NCBI GenBank assembly: GCA_045130475.1
Contig: JBGUPU010000044.1
Span: 124,001 to 188,000 of the forward strand
Reading direction: 5' to 3'
DNA from: CAG-791 sp045130475
GTDB taxonomy: Bacteria > Bacillota > Clostridia > Lachnospirales > Lachnospiraceae
Length of the DNA: 64,000 bases
In this document: piece after piece, positions 41,811 to 50,681 of the stretch
Position numbering within the stretch: position 1 is the first letter of the stretch
Layout: every line of letters begins with the position of its first letter
The notes under the pieces: model-generated
The model's database searches: none
Told to the model about the DNA's origin: nothing
Seen by the model: only the letters and a program-made list of their open reading frames with translations
Made by a program: the position numbers and the translations under genes

Positions 41811-42716
41811 TTACAAAAATCGGCACAGGCCGAGCCATACGCCCAGCCCGAAAAAGAAGACTGTCCGGAAGAGAACGTAGAAAATATTTTTTTTGAAAAG
41901 AACTGCCGCAGGATATCGAAGATTGTTTTTCGGACATACACCGGTACATTTCTCGCAGGAAATACATTCCCCGTTCCGGAATCCGTCAGTTTCCAGCTTC
42001 AGTCCGACAGGGCACATGTTTTTACATGCGGAACACCCCTTCAGACAGTTGGGGGCATCCCGGTGCAGCATAGCAGTCGGCAGGATCGGCAAAACCGAAA
42101 AGAATGCGCCGAGCGGACACAGAAACTGGCAGAAAAACCTGCTCTGAACCGCCATGCCGATGACAATCACAATCAAACTGAGGATTCCCGGAAGATATTC
42201 CGAAGCCGGAAGCTTCAGGGCAGTGAATCTTGAATATACGTCCCACGGACTGGTTCCCTGCAGGGAATCCATCAATCCTGCGGCAGTCATCAGGACAATA
42301 AAAGCCAGATTCAGATATTTCAATTTTTGCAAAACCGGAAGTACCTGTTTCGGAAGTGAAAACTGCTTTTTCTTTTTCAGGATTTTTTTCTGAAACAGAC
42401 CGGACAGCCAGTAGACAAAATCCCCCAGCGCGCCGAAAGAACACATATATCCGCAGAAAAACCTGCCGAACAGTACTGTAAACACGGCCAGACCGATCAG
42501 CACCATGACAAAGCTGTTTATCTCCAGAACGCTTCCCGTTCTCATCTGACGAAAGATATATTTAATTCCGTTAAAACCGGCGACAAAGGCGCCGGGCATA
42601 GTCAGGAAAAACAGGACCTGTACAGCTGCTCTTACCAGAGCTCTGTTCCGGTTTTCGATCTTCCTTTTTACATAAGCCGGGATCGGTTTCTTTACCTTTT
42701 GACTTTGCTGCATCAT
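41811..42716 (-). CDS. NapH/YccM-like 4Fe-4S membrane protein
   Basis: This 301-aa protein has about five membrane helices and two Cys motifs in membrane loops typical of the NapH/NosR/RnfE-like group: GRFFCGYMCSFGALGD and RFFCQFLCPLGAFFS. A C-terminal pair of ferredoxin-type clusters follows (CLKGCSACKNMCPVG and CISCEKCTGVCPKN). Such proteins move electrons from the cytosolic or quinone side to extracytosolic carriers. The neighbours are FMN_bind proteins and ApbE, so the likely acceptors are the covalent flavins of these proteins. GGAGG lies 10 nt before the ATG. Confidence 0.9.
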   Translation of the reverse strand: MMQQSQKVKKPIPAYVKRKIENRNRALVRAAVQVLFFLTMPGAFVAGFNGIKYIFRQMRTGSVLEINSFVMVLIGLAVFTVLFGRFFCGYMCSFGALGDFVYWLSGLFQKKILKKKKQFSLPKQVLPVLQKLKYLNLAFIVLMTAAGLMDSLQGTSPWDVYSRFTALKLPASEYLPGILSLIVIVIGMAVQSRFFCQFLCPLGAFFSVLPILPTAMLHRDAPNCLKGCSACKNMCPVGLKLETDGFRNGECISCEKCTGVCPKNNLRYPAAVLFKKNIFYVLFRTVFFFGLGVWLGLCRFL

Positions 42717-42774
42717 TTGAGGATGCCCTCCTTGACAGACAGTAAATCTGCTCTGATTATCTCTCTTGTCTTGT

Positions 42775-43236
42775 TCAATCCAGTGCTTTTCGAAGTGCTT
42801 CTGTTACTGCATGGATCAGTCCCTTTGAAGTGAATGTCGCTCCGCTGATCGTGTCAACATTCACTCCCTGGGTCAGCAGCATCTGGTCCAGGAGCGATTC
42901 AACCTGTGTGAGATAGGCAGGATCCTCCCCGGAAACATCCAGCAGGCGGATGTCCGTGATGTCCCCTCCGTCAATTGTGACTTCCACGCTGACCGGACCG
43001 CCAAAGCCCTCCGCAATGCCTTCGTAAACTCCGTCGGCATAGGGAGAGGCATTGTTTTCCGAGTCCGCCATCTGCTTGCGCACTTCTCTGTTTGCGGCCT
43101 CAACCTCTGCGATCTGCACCGCATTTTCCGCCTCTGCCTCCGCCTTTTTGGAAGCCCTTGCCTGATAGGGGACAAGCGCCGCAAAGACGAGCACAAAACA
43201 GACTATCTTTGTCAGAAAATTGCCGTATTTCATCAT
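42775..43236 (-). CDS. Single-domain FMN-binding protein
   Basis: This 153-aa secreted or membrane-tethered protein has a signal/anchor helix (FLTKIVCFVLVFAALVPYQ), a helical acidic spacer, then one FMN_bind domain at ~66-150. The domain runs from DGVYEGIAEGFGGPVSVEV to the flavinylation motif DTISGATFTS, whose Thr is the expected FMN site for ApbE. It stands between the Fe-S membrane protein (58 bp downstream) and the five-domain FMN protein. It may be the first flavin carrier that accepts electrons from the membrane protein. AGGAGAGGCA precedes the ATG. Confidence 0.9.
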   Translation of the reverse strand: MMKYGNFLTKIVCFVLVFAALVPYQARASKKAEAEAENAVQIAEVEAANREVRKQMADSENNASPYADGVYEGIAEGFGGPVSVEVTIDGGDITDIRLLDVSGEDPAYLTQVESLLDQMLLTQGVNVDTISGATFTSKGLIHAVTEALRKALD

Positions 43237-43375
43237 TGCCTCTCCTGCCGGGATGCTCTTATGTAAGGCACCCTCATGAATTTCGTTGACACACTTGTAT
43301 CTTCCGGAGTCTCACATGCCGGAATCCCCTTGCACAGGGATTCCGGTTAAAACCACGGATCTGTGTGCTTTCAGA

Positions 43376-45667
43376 TCATTTCGCATCAGGATTTTCGGCC
43401 TGGGAAAGAGCCTTTTTCGCCGCACTGATCATTGCTTTTGAAGAGTAGGTCGCTCTGCTGACCGCATCCAGTCCCGATGCGCTCTGCTTCTCAATGATCT
43501 GGTCTGGAATTCCGGTATATCTCTTGCCGCTCGTTGACCTGCCGTTGGCAGCATATCCGAAGTACAGATCATTGCTCTCAGGATCTTCCGAATCATCATC
43601 CGTAATCTTGGCGGAGACATCTGTGATCTTCCCATCCTTGATAACGATGGTCACTTTAATCTTATAATCAAAAAGCGGGTAATCATCACCATCTATGCAG
43701 CTTGCCGTCGCGGAATAGGTGCCATCGAGGTATTTGTTGGTATTCTTTTCTTCCACAGGCTCTTCTTCCCCGGTACTCCCGCTACTGCTTCCTTCTCCGC
43801 TTTCCTCGGAGCCGGTGTTTCCGGTGCTGCTTCCTTCTCCGGGCTGGCCGGCATCAGTACTTCCGCTTCCGCTGTCTTCTCCGTTTCCTTCTCCGGAAGC
43901 AGCATAGGCTGCGGCAGCTTCGGCAAGTGCTTTTTTCACACTTTCCGCAATCGCATTGGAGGAATAGGTGGCTCCTGAGACAACATCGATGTTCCCTGTG
44001 CCCTGCTTGTCAATGATCTGGGAAACAATGCTCCTGTATTCTATGCCTTTTCTGGTCCTTCCGTTTACTGCATAGTTGAGATAAAGCGTATTGTTGTCCG
44101 GATCATCCGAATTGTCATTGATCCGTTCCACATCGACCGAGACAATCTTTCCGCCCTCGACCACCGTCGTAGTCCTTACGGTATATTCAAATACAGGGGC
44201 ATCTCCGGAGTCCACACAAGCTGCTTCGGACACGTAAGTTCCATCGCCATAACCGGGAGTCTCCTGCTCATCACCGCCTTCCGGATCCTGTTGATTCCGG
44301 TTTTCATCGGGAGCAGGTTCCGTGCTGCCAGTGTTGACGGATTCATTACCGCTGTCTGTTCCCTCAGCACCCTGCGCCGGATCGTCCTTTTCTTCAGCCG
44401 GGTTTTTGGCCGCCTGGCGCAGCATCTTTTTGACGCCGTTCAGGATTGCCTTTGAGGAATAGGTAGCTCCGCTGACCACATCGACATCCTTTGTCGTCTG
44501 CAGCTTCAGGATCTGCGCGATGACGCCCGGCAGGTTTTTCCCGTCAGCCTTGCGTCCTGATACCGCATAGCCCAGATAAGCGGCGTTCATGTCCGGATTG
44601 TCAGACAGGTCGTTGATCCTGACCGCCTGCAGGGAAACGATTTTCCCGTCTTTCACAGCCATAGTGAGCCGGATCGTATATTCAAAGATATTGCCGTCCG
44701 TGCAGACGACATCTGCCGTATAGGTTCCATCCTTCAGACCGTTTTCAAGATTGGGGTCTTCTTCCTCTTTTGTGTTCCCCTGTGAAGGTTTCCGCACAGG
44801 ATTCCGGGGAGGTGCAGCCGTGTCCGGTGAAGAATCTCCTGCTGCCTTCTTCAGGGCATTCTTGACGGCATTAATGATTCCGTTTGAACTGTAGGTCGCG
44901 CCGGAAATCGTGTCTACGTTGGGAGTTCCCGCCTTGATGATCCTGCTGATGACCCTCTTGGCCTTATTATAGTAGGAATCGCTCTCTCCACTGTGCTCGA
45001 GGACCCGGATGGCTGCGATCTTGGCCTTTTTGATGGTCACTTGCACCTTGATCGTGCCGCCGTATCCCTTCGCGCTTCCGGTATACACACCGTCCTTCCA
45101 GGTAACGCTGTCGTCAAAAGGCACTTTTTTAATTGGGGCAACAGGGCCCTCCTTCTTGGGAGGTGCTTCATTTTCCACTGTTTTTCCCGTAAGTGCGTTC
45201 TGAATCGCGCCAAGGATTCCCCTGGAGCTGTAGGTCGCCCCGGAGACCACATCCACTTCCCAGGTCTGTGCCTGGAGGACTCTGTCGATAACTCCTTTTG
45301 CCTTTGCCAGAAACTCAGCTGTTTCTCCGGGAGCGCTGACTATGGATACCCCGGTGATCTTACGCTCTTTTACAGTCACTTGTACGGTTACTTTCCCTCC
45401 GTAACCCCTTGAAGAACCGGTGTAGACGCCATCCTTGTAAATATTGCCGGAGTCCTCGATAGTCTCCTCTTTCTCCGGATCAGGCAGGGCCGGTTTTTCC
45501 TCTGCTGCGTTCACCTCTGTCATAGCAAGCCGTTCCGGCAGCTTTTTCAAAACAGGGACGGTCTGCGACAAAGTAAGGCAGACCGCAAAAACGACCAGTG
45601 CAGCCGGCCAGAAATTGGTCAGGATCAATAATTTACTTAATAACGCACGAAATCGTTCTGCTTTCAT
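43376..45667 (-). CDS. Extracytosolic protein with five FMN_bind domains
   Basis: This 763-aa protein has a membrane anchor helix at ~18-37 (FWPAALVVFAVCLTLSQTV). Five FMN_bind domains follow, joined by acidic or Ser/Gly linkers. Flavinylation motifs lie at about 142-145 (VDVVSGATYSS), 255-258 (DTISGATYSS), 399-402, 564-567 (both DVVSGATYSS) and 737-740. The last reads LDAVSRATYSS, with Arg for Gly. Domains 1-2 are short (~85 aa). Domains 3-5 are a longer subtype (~110 aa) with an inserted DPD/GR..GK region. Up to five covalent FMN groups could form an electron wire on the cell surface. The start is at 45667, where GAGAGG lies 8 nt upstream; an earlier ATG at 45742 has no ribosome site. Confidence 0.92.
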   Translation of the reverse strand: MKAERFRALLSKLLILTNFWPAALVVFAVCLTLSQTVPVLKKLPERLAMTEVNAAEEKPALPDPEKEETIEDSGNIYKDGVYTGSSRGYGGKVTVQVTVKERKITGVSIVSAPGETAEFLAKAKGVIDRVLQAQTWEVDVVSGATYSSRGILGAIQNALTGKTVENEAPPKKEGPVAPIKKVPFDDSVTWKDGVYTGSAKGYGGTIKVQVTIKKAKIAAIRVLEHSGESDSYYNKAKRVISRIIKAGTPNVDTISGATYSSNGIINAVKNALKKAAGDSSPDTAAPPRNPVRKPSQGNTKEEEDPNLENGLKDGTYTADVVCTDGNIFEYTIRLTMAVKDGKIVSLQAVRINDLSDNPDMNAAYLGYAVSGRKADGKNLPGVIAQILKLQTTKDVDVVSGATYSSKAILNGVKKMLRQAAKNPAEEKDDPAQGAEGTDSGNESVNTGSTEPAPDENRNQQDPEGGDEQETPGYGDGTYVSEAACVDSGDAPVFEYTVRTTTVVEGGKIVSVDVERINDNSDDPDNNTLYLNYAVNGRTRKGIEYRSIVSQIIDKQGTGNIDVVSGATYSSNAIAESVKKALAEAAAAYAASGEGNGEDSGSGSTDAGQPGEGSSTGNTGSEESGEGSSSGSTGEEEPVEEKNTNKYLDGTYSATASCIDGDDYPLFDYKIKVTIVIKDGKITDVSAKITDDDSEDPESNDLYFGYAANGRSTSGKRYTGIPDQIIEKQSASGLDAVSRATYSSKAMISAAKKALSQAENPDAK

Positions 45668-45688
45668 TTCTTTCATCCTCTCAAGTGT

Positions 45689-45810
45689 CCGCGTATCCGG
45701 AAATGCGCACATATCCGGATACGCGGTCATTTGAACTGTCATTGAAGGTGCGCAGAACCCGCTGACAGGCAGGCTCTGCGCACTTTCCTGTTCCGTCCCG
45801 CTTTCGGGAC
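45689..45810 (-). repeat. Three tandem hairpins in an operon gap
   Basis: In the 152-bp gap between the Tp47-like gene and the five-domain FMN gene there are three perfect stems. They are 13 bp (45689-45701 with 45714-45726), 9 bp (45748-45756 with 45775-45783) and 6 bp (45795-45800 with 45805-45810). None has a T run on the minus strand, so they look like mRNA-processing or stability elements that set the ratio of the two products. Confidence 0.6.
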
Positions 45811-45819
45811 TGATTCATT

Positions 45820-48800
45820 TTATTTTATGATAAAGGACCCTGTGTATGTGTTCGAAGCAGGCATAGGCACGGTGCGGAATTTACCGTTGACCTTATACCT
45901 TGTGACGATCCGCACATAGTATCTGGTCTTCTTTTTGAGTTTGCCGTTGCATTTCGTGATGACGGCACTGGTGGCACTTGACTTGGCCGAGGTGGACTGG
46001 CTCAAGTACCACTTTCCCTTTGGCTTGGTTGTGACATATACACTGTATCCACTGGAGCCATAGACAGGCTTCCAGGAGACTTTCATCTTCAGGTTTTTGC
46101 CTTTGCTGGCATTTTTGGCAGTGATCTTGGAAGGAGAAGGCGTAATGTATACAACATCTGACCAGGGGCCATAGACTCTCTGGCCGTTCACTGTATGAAA
46201 GGCCCTTACCATCATCTGACTGACACGGTTGGCAGTTACTGTGCAGTCTCTGTAGAGGACGTTGGACTTCACGATTGTCGAACTGACATTTCTGCCGTCG
46301 ATCCAGGAGAGCCTGGTCTGATAGCCTTCCGCACCGGCAACCTTGTTCCAGCTGATCCGGCAGCTTGTAAACTTCTTATTGTTCCATTTGGTAAAGCGGC
46401 AGCTGCCGGGTTTTGTCAGAGCCTTGATGACCGTGATCCTGACAGTCCTGGATCCTGCCTCGTAGTTTGCAGTGGCTGCAGTCTTAACCGTGATAGTGGC
46501 AGTACCTGCCACCTTGCCGGTGACCACACCTGACGCATTGACTGTGGCAACCTTGGTAAACGAAGATGTAAAGGAATATTTGCTGGTCTCCTTCGCTCCT
46601 GATGCAGTTACTTTTATGGTTTTGCCGACTTCCACGGATGCGGCAGAAGCTTTTACTGTAAAGGACTGCGCTGCCTTTTTGATCGTCAGTGTTGCCGGAT
46701 TCGAGACAACAAGATCAGAAGCAACAGCCTTCACATAATAGGTTCCGCTGTTTACAGGCGCAGAAGCAAGTGCTTTTGTGCAATTCTTGTCCGAATAATA
46801 GGTGTAGACGACATCGCCCGTGACGCCGGTCAGAGCTGCTTTATCTACAGTAACTGCAGATCCGTTATAAACCGCTGTCTTGTTGGACAGCTTGACATCT
46901 ACTGCAACTTTTGCGGTCAGAGGGGAATACCCTTCCGCGTAGATTGTAATAGTGTAGGTGCCGGATTTGATGTAATTTCCATCAAAGAAATCCGCATAGC
47001 GGCTGACTTCAGCCTCGTTGGAGCCGGTGCTGATTCCGTTGTTGAGGGCAATTTCCACCTTGTTGTAGTGGGGACCGGACGTTGCTGCTTCACCGTACAG
47101 ATCAATCCAGTGAACCGCGCCGACCGTCGTGCTGCCATTGCTTATGGTTGCTGCGTATATGCTGCTCCAGTAGTTGCTCCAGACATATCCCGGCACACTG
47201 TCATCTGGTACAATAGCAAATTCTGCCCTGCCGTATCTGGAGGAAGTCAGGGATGCACTTGCCGGTGTCACACTGATTTCCTGATCGGAAGGAGCAGTCA
47301 TCGGGTTGGTCTTGGGCACGACAGCCAGAGCCGCCTGCTGTTCTTCCGTCAGATCCTTTTCCTCCGCCTGCAGGATGCTGGCCTCGACGTAGGTCACAGC
47401 GTCCACTGTCTTCGACTGGCGGTTCAGGGTCAGGCCTGTGATCGCCTTCTCCCCGGACGCGTCTGTTCCGAAAGTCACCAGAGACGGAATATCCTTGGCG
47501 TGATGGCCGCTGAAGCCGGTCGCACTTGTAACTGCGTCGTAAGCGGGATCCGTGTCTGAGGAGACGCCGAGCTTTTCATAGACTTCTTTGTAGTTGGTGG
47601 CAGTGCCTTCACCGTATCCATAAAGCGTGCCGCTCAGAGGAGTCACGTTGGGAGCGGTTGTATAGGCATAGCCGGTCTCCCCGATCGGAGTGAGGTCAGT
47701 CTTTGCATAGTCGTAAGTCGTACTGCCGCCCCTGCCGGATACGGTCGCCCGGTACAGTGTATTGTCCAGATCATCCGTCGTATCTGTATAGAAATAGTTG
47801 ACACCGGCGATGCTGATCAGCTTCAGCTCCTCAAACGCCGCCCGCATCGTCACATCGGCATAATTGTCGCTGACGACCTTGACATTGTATTTTGTGCCGC
47901 TGACTGCTGCATCGGCCATGGTCACGACACCATCTACAAGGTCCGCGCTCTCGGCGATCACAACGGGTGTCTCGCCGCGTCCGACTACGCTGGAGACCGT
48001 TGCCTTAGGATTCTGAATATCCTCGGGAAGCCCCTTCACTGTGATCGTATTGGCATCTGTAAAGGCCGCTTCAGTATCGCTGAGCATTTGTTTTTTCACA
48101 GTGATGTCTACGGCATACTCATAGACACCGCCGTCCTGCAGGTAGTAGGTGATTGCCGTGATGGTCTTGCCGGTCAGGCCTGTACCGTCGAGATCGGTCC
48201 AGTTCCAGCCCAGGGAGGTCTTACGCCAGATATTTTCCACATGGCGCAGCACATAATCGTTGCCGTCTGCCGTCAGGACAACACCTGTCACGACCGCATC
48301 GCCATCGACCTCGTCCGCTTCCACATTCAGGGTCAAGTCTGTGTAATGACCGCCATACGTGAGATCTGCACTGGCGATCTGCGCCTCCTGTGCGCCGTTC
48401 TTTACAGCCGAGAAGCTATAGCTTCCGGCGCTGCCGGACAGGGTCTTGTAATTAGCCGGCTCTCCGCCCAGAATGTAGAAGGCATAGCTGCCGGACGCAA
48501 ACAGGAGGTCCTTGCCGGAAACTTCCTTTGTGGTCGTCGAGCTCTTGCCGGACGCCACGGTAATGGTTGCTGTATCCGCATCCGTGACCTGTGTCATGCC
48601 CTGCAGGACACTCAGGTCTTCGACATAGACCGGATAGATCACGCCCAGGATCTCTGCGTCGCTGATCGGGTCCGCAGCATCATAGCCTGCATGGTAGGAA
48701 CCGCCTGCCATGTTCTGGTTATAGGTCTTGACCGTCGCCGTGGAGACAATGTCCACACCGTCAATTCCCTCTTCCTCATAGAAATCCGCATAAGGGATGT

Positions 48801-49302
48801 TCATCAGGACATAGCCCTGACCGGTAAGATCCGAGTTGGAATCGGTGACTTCCTCCGCTTCCAATACAGTTTCTGCCGCTGTAACCTCCTGTACCGTATC
48901 CACTGCCTCAGCGGGCGCTGCTTCAGCTGCAGGTTCTTCCTCAACAGATTCCTCTTCTCCATCTGCGGCTTCCGGGTCAGCAGTTTCTTCCTGCACCGCC
49001 TCAGCTTCTTCCGATTCCTCGACGGTATCCACTGAATCCTGTTCTTCGACCTGTTCCGCATCCTCTTCCGATCCGGTCTCTTCTGCGTCGAATTCCTCCG
49101 TGCCGTTCTCCTCTGCTTCCGTCTCTTCGGGGAGCGCTTCTATCTCCTCTGCTTCCGTCTCTTCAGGGAGTGCTTCTGTTTCCTCCGCTGCCGACTCCTG
49201 ATAGACCGCCGGCTCCGCCGCCACAGCAGGTAAGGACATAGAGCCCGCCATCATGGCTGCGGAAAGGAGCAGGGAAAGAAATTTAGTCGCTTTTCTGTGC
49301 AT
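45820..49302 (-). CDS. Large secreted Tp47-like surface protein
   Basis: This 1160-aa protein has a signal peptide at 1-29 (cleavage AVAAE). A very acidic Glu/Ala/Thr region spans ~35-152. A domain starting GYVLMNIPYADFYEEEG resembles the Treponema Tp47 (penicillin-binding lipoprotein) N-domain. A later region (VPGYVWSNYWSSIYAATIS, SGTYTITIYAEGYSPLTAKV) resembles its C-domain. Two motifs of the ApbE flavinylation type occur: DIVSTAT (184-190) and DAVTSAT (589-595). A Big_2-like Ig domain (SFTVKASAASVEVGKTIKV) and fibronectin-like repeats end the protein. There is no LPXTG or membrane tail. It is the first gene of the redox operon. GGAGG lies just before the ATG. Confidence 0.75.
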   Translation of the reverse strand: MHRKATKFLSLLLSAAMMAGSMSLPAVAAEPAVYQESAAEETEALPEETEAEEIEALPEETEAEENGTEEFDAEETGSEEDAEQVEEQDSVDTVEESEEAEAVQEETADPEAADGEEESVEEEPAAEAAPAEAVDTVQEVTAAETVLEAEEVTDSNSDLTGQGYVLMNIPYADFYEEEGIDGVDIVSTATVKTYNQNMAGGSYHAGYDAADPISDAEILGVIYPVYVEDLSVLQGMTQVTDADTATITVASGKSSTTTKEVSGKDLLFASGSYAFYILGGEPANYKTLSGSAGSYSFSAVKNGAQEAQIASADLTYGGHYTDLTLNVEADEVDGDAVVTGVVLTADGNDYVLRHVENIWRKTSLGWNWTDLDGTGLTGKTITAITYYLQDGGVYEYAVDITVKKQMLSDTEAAFTDANTITVKGLPEDIQNPKATVSSVVGRGETPVVIAESADLVDGVVTMADAAVSGTKYNVKVVSDNYADVTMRAAFEELKLISIAGVNYFYTDTTDDLDNTLYRATVSGRGGSTTYDYAKTDLTPIGETGYAYTTAPNVTPLSGTLYGYGEGTATNYKEVYEKLGVSSDTDPAYDAVTSATGFSGHHAKDIPSLVTFGTDASGEKAITGLTLNRQSKTVDAVTYVEASILQAEEKDLTEEQQAALAVVPKTNPMTAPSDQEISVTPASASLTSSRYGRAEFAIVPDDSVPGYVWSNYWSSIYAATISNGSTTVGAVHWIDLYGEAATSGPHYNKVEIALNNGISTGSNEAEVSRYADFFDGNYIKSGTYTITIYAEGYSPLTAKVAVDVKLSNKTAVYNGSAVTVDKAALTGVTGDVVYTYYSDKNCTKALASAPVNSGTYYVKAVASDLVVSNPATLTIKKAAQSFTVKASAASVEVGKTIKVTASGAKETSKYSFTSSFTKVATVNASGVVTGKVAGTATITVKTAATANYEAGSRTVRITVIKALTKPGSCRFTKWNNKKFTSCRISWNKVAGAEGYQTRLSWIDGRNVSSTIVKSNVLYRDCTVTANRVSQMMVRAFHTVNGQRVYGPWSDVVYITPSPSKITAKNASKGKNLKMKVSWKPVYGSSGYSVYVTTKPKGKWYLSQSTSAKSSATSAVITKCNGKLKKKTRYYVRIVTRYKVNGKFRTVPMPASNTYTGSFIIK

Positions 49303-49448
49303 TTCTCCTCCTTTTGTTTTCAATGAACAGTGCACCATGTCTTCAATAGATGGAGCTGCATCCGATCCACCCTGCAGAATGGAGAAGGGCCCGATCTCCC
49401 TGCACAGAATTCGGCAGCAGCAAAACTTTCTATTAAAAACATCTTCTG

Positions 49449-49560
49449 TTAGAAATTACTAACCCCAAAGTCATGAAAAGACCTGCCCGGATGGGGCAAG
49501 TCTCCATGGAAATGGTTAGTTTAGTAAAACTATTATTACCGTTAAATGGCCGTTTGTCAA
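49449..49560 (-). promoter_or_regulatory. Promoter and leader of the redox operon
   Basis: Minus strand TTGACA (49560-49555), 17 bp, AATAAT (49537-49532). A ~220-nt leader follows. It holds a 10-bp stem AGACTTGCCC-CATCC-GGGCAGGTCT (about 49478-49504) enclosed by CTAACC/GGTTAG. Two TTAG...CTAA-type near-palindromes flank it: around 49514-49532, next to the -10, and TTAGAAATTACTAA at 49449-49462. These recall DtxR/IdeR-type operators, and a DtxR-family gene lies 0.7 kb away. Confidence 0.55.
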
Positions 49561-49600
49561 TAAACGGATTTTTAAAAATGCATATTTTGCGAATAAATGT

Positions 49601-49643
49601 AAAAAACAGTTCCTGCCCATGTGCGGCATGAAGCAGGAACTGT
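49601..49643 (-). terminator. Terminator of the cyclophilin gene
   Basis: On the minus strand ACAGTTCCTGC (49643-49633) pairs with GCAGGAACTGT (49616-49606), followed by T6. Confidence 0.88.
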
Positions 49644-49664
49644 CTTTGTGTCAAATGTATGGTC

Positions 49665-50147
49665 TTATTCCTCTACCACACGTACAGTTTCCATCACCTG
49701 GTCCTCGTAAGGGCGGTCACCTGCCCAGCGGTTGGTCTTAGTGGCTGCAATGCGGTCAACTACATCCATGCCCTTTACGACATGGCCGAAGGCGGCGTAC
49801 TGTCCGTCGAGGAACTCGCCGTCGGCATGCATGATAAAGAACTGGCTGCCGGCACTGTCAGGATCCATGGCACGCGCCATACTGATCACTCCCCTCTTGT
49901 GGCTGATGGGGTTGTTGACGCCGTTCTGTGCAAACTCGCCCTTGATCGTCCAGCCCGGGCCGCCCATACCGGTTCCCTGAGGATCTCCGCCCTGGATCAT
50001 AAACCCGGAAATGACTCTGTGGAAGATGGTACCGTCATAGAATTTGGCATTGACAAGCTTCAGAAAGTTTTCAACAGTGATGGGAGCCGCCTTCTCATCG
50101 AGCTCAAGATCAATAATGCCGCCGTCTTTCATAGTGATTCTGACCAT
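49665..50147 (-). CDS. Cyclophilin-type peptidyl-prolyl isomerase
   Basis: This 160-aa cyclophilin speeds proline cis-trans isomerisation. The active-site set is present: FHRVISGFMIQGGDPQGTG (Arg, Phe, Met, Gln), AGSQFFI, and a Trp-poor C-terminus as in many bacterial enzymes. There is no signal peptide, so it is cytosolic. The start is at 50147 (MVRITMKDGG), with AAGGAG 7 nt before. A longer frame upstream reads through the inverted repeat at 50201-50230 and is not used. A strong terminator follows the gene. Confidence 0.93.
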   Translation of the reverse strand: MVRITMKDGGIIDLELDEKAAPITVENFLKLVNAKFYDGTIFHRVISGFMIQGGDPQGTGMGGPGWTIKGEFAQNGVNNPISHKRGVISMARAMDPDSAGSQFFIMHADGEFLDGQYAAFGHVVKGMDVVDRIAATKTNRWAGDRPYEDQVMETVRVVEE

Positions 50148-50200
50148 TTTTAACTCCTTGCTGCTTAAGTCGGAAAAAAATACACTGGTTTCATCATAAT

Positions 50201-50230
50201 CACCCGCCGGCGCTCTCCCGCCGGCGGGTG
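50201..50230. repeat. Perfect 12-bp inverted repeat
   Basis: CACCCGCCGGCG-CTCTCC-CGCCGGCGGGTG. It is GC-rich with no T run on either strand. It lies between the DtxR-type gene and the cyclophilin gene and may stabilise an mRNA 3' end. Confidence 0.7.
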
Positions 50231-50271
50231 ACCATACATACAAACTTATACTGCTTATACAGATTACACGA

Positions 50272-50661
50272 TTACTGCTGGCTGTTCATCTTTTCGGAAT
50301 AATTTAAATAGAATTCGCGGATTCTCTCGTAGGTCTCGTCATCGATATCGTGCTCGATCTTGCAGGCCTCATCTTCTGCCTTCTTCTCATCGATCCCGAT
50401 GGCCTCGAGAACCTTTGTCAGCAGCTTATGCCTGGAGTAGATGCGCTCGGCAATTACTCTGCCTTCATCTGTCAATGTAATCAATCCATTGACATCCATG
50501 CGGATATAGCCGTTCTCGCGAAGTTTTTTCATCGCGATGCTGATACTGGGTTTGGAGAAGTTCATTTCATTGACAATATCAATGGAACGCACCTGTCCGT
50601 TTCTTTCAAAAAGAATCAATATGGTTTCAAGATAATCTTCAGCAGATTCATGAAGTACCAC
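50272..50661 (-). CDS. DtxR-family metal-dependent repressor
   Basis: This 129-aa regulator has an N-terminal winged helix (SAEDYLETILILFERNGQVR, DIVNEMNFSKPSISIAMKKL) and a dimerisation/metal domain. The ligand motif C-x2-E-H (ACKIEHDI) and an earlier His (SRHKLL) resemble DtxR/IdeR, where Cys, Glu and His bind Fe(II). MntR-type proteins have Glu in place of the Cys. There is no SH3 domain, as in short Firmicutes members. It probably senses iron or manganese. It is 20 bp downstream of glgB, so the two are likely co-transcribed. Candidate targets are the TTAG...CTAA sites before the redox operon; that is inference. Confidence 0.9.
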   Translation of the reverse strand: MVLHESAEDYLETILILFERNGQVRSIDIVNEMNFSKPSISIAMKKLRENGYIRMDVNGLITLTDEGRVIAERIYSRHKLLTKVLEAIGIDEKKAEDEACKIEHDIDDETYERIREFYLNYSEKMNSQQ

Positions 50662-50681
50662 GTTTTACCCCCTGTCTCAAA

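Noticed and set aside
50201..50230. Rho-independent terminator
   Set aside because: The stem is perfect but no T run follows on either strand.
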